Shown in pieces: positions 7,225 through 9,866 of a stretch of DNA of 9,866 bases. The number at the start of each line of letters is the position of its first letter. Position 1 is the first letter of the stretch. A model generated the notes under the pieces. The model ran no database searches. It was not told where the DNA came from and saw only the letters and a list, made by a program, of their open reading frames with translations. A program made the position numbers and the translations under genes. The stretch comes from Candidatus Aminicenantota bacterium. GTDB taxonomy: Bacteria; Acidobacteriota; Aminicenantia; UBA2199. The DNA is taken from positions 1-9,866 of the forward strand of contig DAOWKX010000012.1 in assembly GCA_030639705.1 (NCBI GenBank). Direction: 5' to 3'.

Positions 7225-7230
7225 CCTCCC
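7225..7230 (-). promoter_or_regulatory. Shine-Dalgarno of the secreted-protein gene
   Basis: On the minus strand this reads gggagg, six bases before the ATG at 7218. It is the best ribosome binding site in the window and supports the chosen start, which also begins a normal signal peptide. Confidence 0.8.
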
Positions 7231-7263
7231 TTAATTATTTTTAAATTGTTTCAATTAGGCCGG

Positions 7264-7339
7264 AACACCATAGGAAATTCCTTTTTTCATCTCAATGAAA
7301 TATTATGGGAATTATGGTTCATTGTCAATAGATGAATGA
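7264..7339 (-). repeat. 76-bp direct repeat, right (resident) copy
   Basis: This copy spans the last nine or so codons and TAA of the acylase gene (7312-7339) and 48 bases of its 3' flank. It matches 2579-2654 at every base. Because the coding part is in frame with an intact gene, this is the native location and the left copy is the derivative. Confidence 0.95.
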
Positions 7340-9663
7340 TTTCCCGGGATTAACCTTAATATTTTCAGGTTCTCACTGAAATTTTCCATTTTGCGGTATT
7401 TCAAGTTTATAAATAAATCGATCTGATCATCATAATGGGGGCTCATGAAGTGGCCACTCTGCCCTGTGGCATTGATAAACAGCGAGTTTGAAAAATTTGA
7501 AAAGTCCATGATCATGCGAAATGTGGACATCTGGGTGATGTGGAAGTTAGTAGCTCTCTTGAAACTGGCCGTCAGGATACAGCCGCGGCCTCCCGGCATA
7601 AAATAGGGCCCCCGGTTTAGAAAGCCCTTGATGACCGGTATCGATCCCAGGGGATGCTGTAATCTGAGTATATGAGATTTTTCCCAGGATAAATCATGGT
7701 TACCCGATTCTTTTTGATATTGATTGTATACATCGATCAGGCTTTTTTCTACCATATGTTTAAAATCTTCTGGTTCGGGTGTGGTGATATCATCCATCCA
7801 GTAAGCGAGTTTATCTGCATCCGATTTTGCTTCAGGATAGTTCAGTATCCGGTATATCCAGGTATAGGATATGAGGTTTCTCCGCAGTTTTTCATCTTTG
7901 ATGTGATTGCCAAAGATGTTCTGACTAAGCTGATGTTCAAATGTATAAAACAGAAAAGGAGCCAGGCCCTTGTCTGCCCGATAATTCCATTTTTTCAACT
8001 GATCCAGTACGAATGTGGCTTTTTCTGAGCTAAAGGTCAGGCCTCTGATTTGACTAATCAAAAACCGTGCCCCATTAAGAAATGAATCAGTCTGAATTTG
8101 TTGGTTATCTGCTAGGGAAAAAAACGACTTTGTATTTAACAATTCATTGATCCTGTCGGCTCTGAAGGAGGGATACCAGTTCTTAGCGAAGACCGGCAGA
8201 TGGTTTTCAGGGAGTACCGGATTGTTGGCCGTAACAATGATTCCTTTTTCAGGGTTCAGCAACACTGGAATGTCATCCTGATCATAGAATCCTTCCCAGA
8301 TATCGGTACTTCTGGAGACCGGAACCGGTACTTCACCCGTTCCCCTTTTTCTTTTGGGAATCAATCCGGCCGGTATATATCCGATATTTCCCTTTCGATC
8401 TGCAAACACAATATTCTGGGCGGGTGAAGAAAACTGTTTGACTCCAAGGATAAATTCATCGATATCCTTGGCAAAATTCATCTTGAAAAATGCATCCATT
8501 GTGGTAGATGGATATTGCATGATTGAGTGCCGGGCATAGTATCTCCCTCCATCTTCAAATACAGGTCCGAACCGGGATACTCGTATTTCTTGAATGATGT
8601 CCTGTTTATTTTTTACTTTAATTCTTTTTTTTATAATTTTGAATTCTTCCCATTTGCCATCCAGTTTATACTGATTGGGATTCCGGGGGTTGATTTCCAG
8701 TAAAAAATAGTCGATCACATCGGTTCCGGTGTTGGTAAAGCCCCATCCCAATTCTGAGTTCCGTCCGACGATAATAAAGGGAACACCCGGCAATGTATTT
8801 CCCGATAACTCGAATTGATCCGTTCTGGCCATGATTTGATAAAAATAAGCTGGAAAGGTGTTGGGAAGGTGCAGGTCATTGGCTAAGAGGGGATGTCCGG
8901 TGCTGGTTTTACTTCCGGATATCACCCAGTTGTTGCTTCCGATACCGCTCTCCAGTAATTTTTTTTCATTGAGGAAGGCGGTTTTTAAAGTGTTGTTTCT
9001 ATAAATGCTCTGATATTCTTTCGCGTTAATGATGGTGGAGCCGTGCACTCCTATGATGAGTTGCTTTGCCTTTTCCAACCCCAGGGACTCTATGATCTTG
9101 GCATTGTAAAGCTCTGAACCGGATTCCGCCAGGAGGAGTTCCATATTTTTAAAAATACTGACCATGTCTTTCAAGCCCCAGTCCTGCGGTCGATAATTTA
9201 ACAGGGTGAATTCCGGAGGTAAGGCCCGGGTCTTGATGAAGGTATTCACCCCCTGGCAATATTTTTCAAGGATTTTTATTTTTTCAGAAGGAATTCCCTG
9301 GAGTAATGTCTGAATCGATTCCTCTATGAGCATATCCTTGTGATATCGATCGGTTTCAACCGTTCGGTCTCCGAATATTTCTGATAATCTACCGGTGGCG
9401 TGCCGCCGGGTGAGATCCATTTGAAACAGGCGGTCCGATGCGTGAAGATAGCCAATGGCAAAAAACAAATCATCCCGGGTTTGGGCTTCGATAAGGGGGA
9501 CTCCCCAGTGGTTTCTTTTTATGGTGATTGGATTTGTGATGCCCTGGAGAGAGATTTCACCCTGGATTCTGGGTAAGGTTTGTTTAAGTAGAAAAAAAAC
9601 AATCAATACCAGCAGACAAATCAGTGCCAGTATAATCAGGATAATTTTTTTATAAAGTCTCAT
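7312..9663 (-). CDS. Penicillin-acylase family Ntn hydrolase, membrane-anchored
   Basis: The 783-residue precursor belongs to the penicillin amidase family (Ntn hydrolases that cleave amide bonds of N-acylated small molecules such as beta-lactams, acyl-homoserine lactones or acyl-peptides). The N-terminus (MRLYKK plus hydrophobic 7-27) is an uncleaved anchor or signal, placing the enzyme in the periplasm. NHWGVPLIEA (51-60) and the GYLHASDRLFQMDL block (71-84) are the usual alpha-chain signatures. The self-processing site is GIGSNNWV: Ser243 would become the N-terminal nucleophile of the beta chain. ANDLHL (261-266), GRNSELGWGFTNTGTDVIDY (300-319), the oxyanion-hole Asn in VTANNP (480/481) and the FRADRI motif near 500 are all present, and length is normal, so it should be active. 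Substrate cannot be told from sequence. Its 3' end is the source of two displaced copies in this window. The ATG has no clear Shine-Dalgarno and sits just after a -10 box. Confidence 0.95.
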   Translation of the reverse strand: MRLYKKIILIILALICLLVLIVFFLLKQTLPRIQGEISLQGITNPITIKRNHWGVPLIEAQTRDDLFFAIGYLHASDRLFQMDLTRRHATGRLSEIFGDRTVETDRYHKDMLIEESIQTLLQGIPSEKIKILEKYCQGVNTFIKTRALPPEFTLLNYRPQDWGLKDMVSIFKNMELLLAESGSELYNAKIIESLGLEKAKQLIIGVHGSTIINAKEYQSIYRNNTLKTAFLNEKKLLESGIGSNNWVISGSKTSTGHPLLANDLHLPNTFPAYFYQIMARTDQFELSGNTLPGVPFIIVGRNSELGWGFTNTGTDVIDYFLLEINPRNPNQYKLDGKWEEFKIIKKRIKVKNKQDIIQEIRVSRFGPVFEDGGRYYARHSIMQYPSTTMDAFFKMNFAKDIDEFILGVKQFSSPAQNIVFADRKGNIGYIPAGLIPKRKRGTGEVPVPVSRSTDIWEGFYDQDDIPVLLNPEKGIIVTANNPVLPENHLPVFAKNWYPSFRADRINELLNTKSFFSLADNQQIQTDSFLNGARFLISQIRGLTFSSEKATFVLDQLKKWNYRADKGLAPFLFYTFEHQLSQNIFGNHIKDEKLRRNLISYTWIYRILNYPEAKSDADKLAYWMDDITTPEPEDFKHMVEKSLIDVYNQYQKESGNHDLSWEKSHILRLQHPLGSIPVIKGFLNRGPYFMPGGRGCILTASFKRATNFHITQMSTFRMIMDFSNFSNSLFINATGQSGHFMSPHYDDQIDLFINLKYRKMENFSENLKILRLIPGNHSSIDNEP

Positions 9664-9668
9664 GAAAA

Positions 9669-9697
9669 ATAGTAACCTGTATACAGGGTGTTGTCAA
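9669..9697 (-). promoter_or_regulatory. Candidate promoter of the acylase gene
   Basis: On the minus strand a perfect -35 box TTGACA (9692-9697) is followed after exactly 17 bases by TACTAT (9669-9674), a 4/6 match to the -10 consensus. The start codon ATG (9661-9663) follows the -10 after only five bases, so transcription would begin at or within the start codon. This would give a leaderless message, which fits the missing Shine-Dalgarno; otherwise this is not the promoter in use. Confidence 0.5.
9676..9687. promoter_or_regulatory. Palindromic candidate operator in promoter spacer
   Basis: cctgtatacagg is a perfect 12-bp palindrome lying wholly within the 17-base spacer between the -35 and -10 boxes of the acylase promoter. 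A dimeric repressor bound here would block RNA polymerase. No regulator gene is visible in the window. Confidence 0.42.
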
Positions 9698-9753
9698 TTG
9701 ATATCCCGGTATATTCCATAAAACTAAAACCAGCCCAAAATCCACCACTTAAA

Positions 9754-9866
9754 TTAGGATATTTCCTCAAAATCAAGATCAAGCAGGCGTGTCGGCTTCC
9801 CTTTGAACGGCTTGCGAATCCCATTTCTCGCCAATATCGAAAATGGGATGAGACGCTCCCAAAAAC
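9754..9866 (-). CDS. C-terminal end of an unidentified gene (partial)
   Basis: A minus-strand frame enters from the right edge and reads, over its 37 codons, FWERLIPFSILARNGIRKPF followed by KGKPTRLLDLDFEEIS and a TAA at 9754-9756. The balanced composition and the acidic amphipathic tail look like a genuine protein end, and the codon choice is less AT-rich than that of the neighbouring membrane genes. I do not recognise the family. The stop lies 90 bases before the acylase ATG on the same strand, but the strong promoter between them suggests separate transcription. Confidence 0.45.
   Translation of the reverse strand, partial: FWERLIPFSILARNGIRKPFKGKPTRLLDLDFEEIS

Noticed and set aside
2579..7339. 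A complete composite transposon or insertion sequence bounded by the 76-bp repeats
   Set aside because: The only transposase is truncated at both ends, the repeats contain host gene coding sequence, and no terminal inverted repeats or short target duplications were found; recorded as a rearrangement and not as a mobile element.
7696..8028. Plus-strand open frames opposite the acylase gene (also 8200-8539 and 9455-9655)
   Set aside because: The minus strand carries all acylase motifs in one continuous frame, so these are antisense shadows.
1..9866. CRISPR arrays, tRNA or rRNA genes, toxin-antitoxin or phage-defence systems
   Set aside because: No spaced short repeats, no tRNA-like or rRNA-like stretches and no recognisable defence proteins were seen.

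Overview
The window looks like accessory chromosome from an AT-rich, diderm, probably uncultured bacterium. The acylase and the 605-residue protein carry export signals and would act in the periplasm or at the cell surface. No rRNA, tRNA, CRISPR array or phage gene was seen. Style of the proteins (large GT-C-like membrane proteins, a conserved secreted family, IS91-type remnants) is reminiscent of Acidobacteriota/Aminicenantes or deltaproteobacterial relatives, but nothing here fixes the taxon.

Layout, left to right: (1) 1-85, minus strand, a decayed copy of the C-terminal coding end of a penicillin-acylase gene with an in-frame stop; (2) 86-442, no convincing gene; (3) 443-2347, minus, a polytopic GT-C-like membrane protein with a PA14-like exoplasmic domain and a TTG start; (4) 2386-2654, a scar: the tail of a YSLG/DDGG-type gene joined to a 76-bp copy of the acylase 3' end; (5) 2640-2960, minus, a remnant of an IS91-family (Y2/HUH) transposase; (6) 3208-5328, plus, a very T-rich gene for a large YfhO/GT-C-like membrane protein, flanked by an inverted pair of gggtcaRgtctt motifs; (7) 5401-7218, minus, a secreted protein of a conserved but uncharacterised family with a cysteine-rich tail; (8) 7312-9663, minus, a complete membrane-anchored penicillin-acylase family Ntn hydrolase with a good promoter and an embedded palindrome; (9) 9754 to the right edge, minus, the C-terminus of an unidentified gene.

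The main structural observation is a perfect 76-bp direct repeat (2579-2654 and 7264-7339), 4,685 bp apart, whose right copy covers the last codons, stop and 3' flank of the intact acylase gene. The left copy is fused on one side to the IS91 transposase remnant and on the other to the truncated YSLG/DDGG gene. Together with the diverged acylase tail at 1-85 this marks the acylase 3' end as a repeatedly rearranged site. The 4.6-kb block between the repeats (transposase remnant, plus-strand membrane gene, secreted protein) may have been inserted there or left by a duplication and deletion.

Functionally, the acylase and the secreted 605-residue protein lie in the same direction 93 bp apart and may be co-expressed envelope proteins. 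The two membrane proteins belong to the broad class of lipid-linked-sugar glycosyltransferases, so surface glycan or glycoprotein assembly is a reasonable guess, but no substrate can be read from the sequence.
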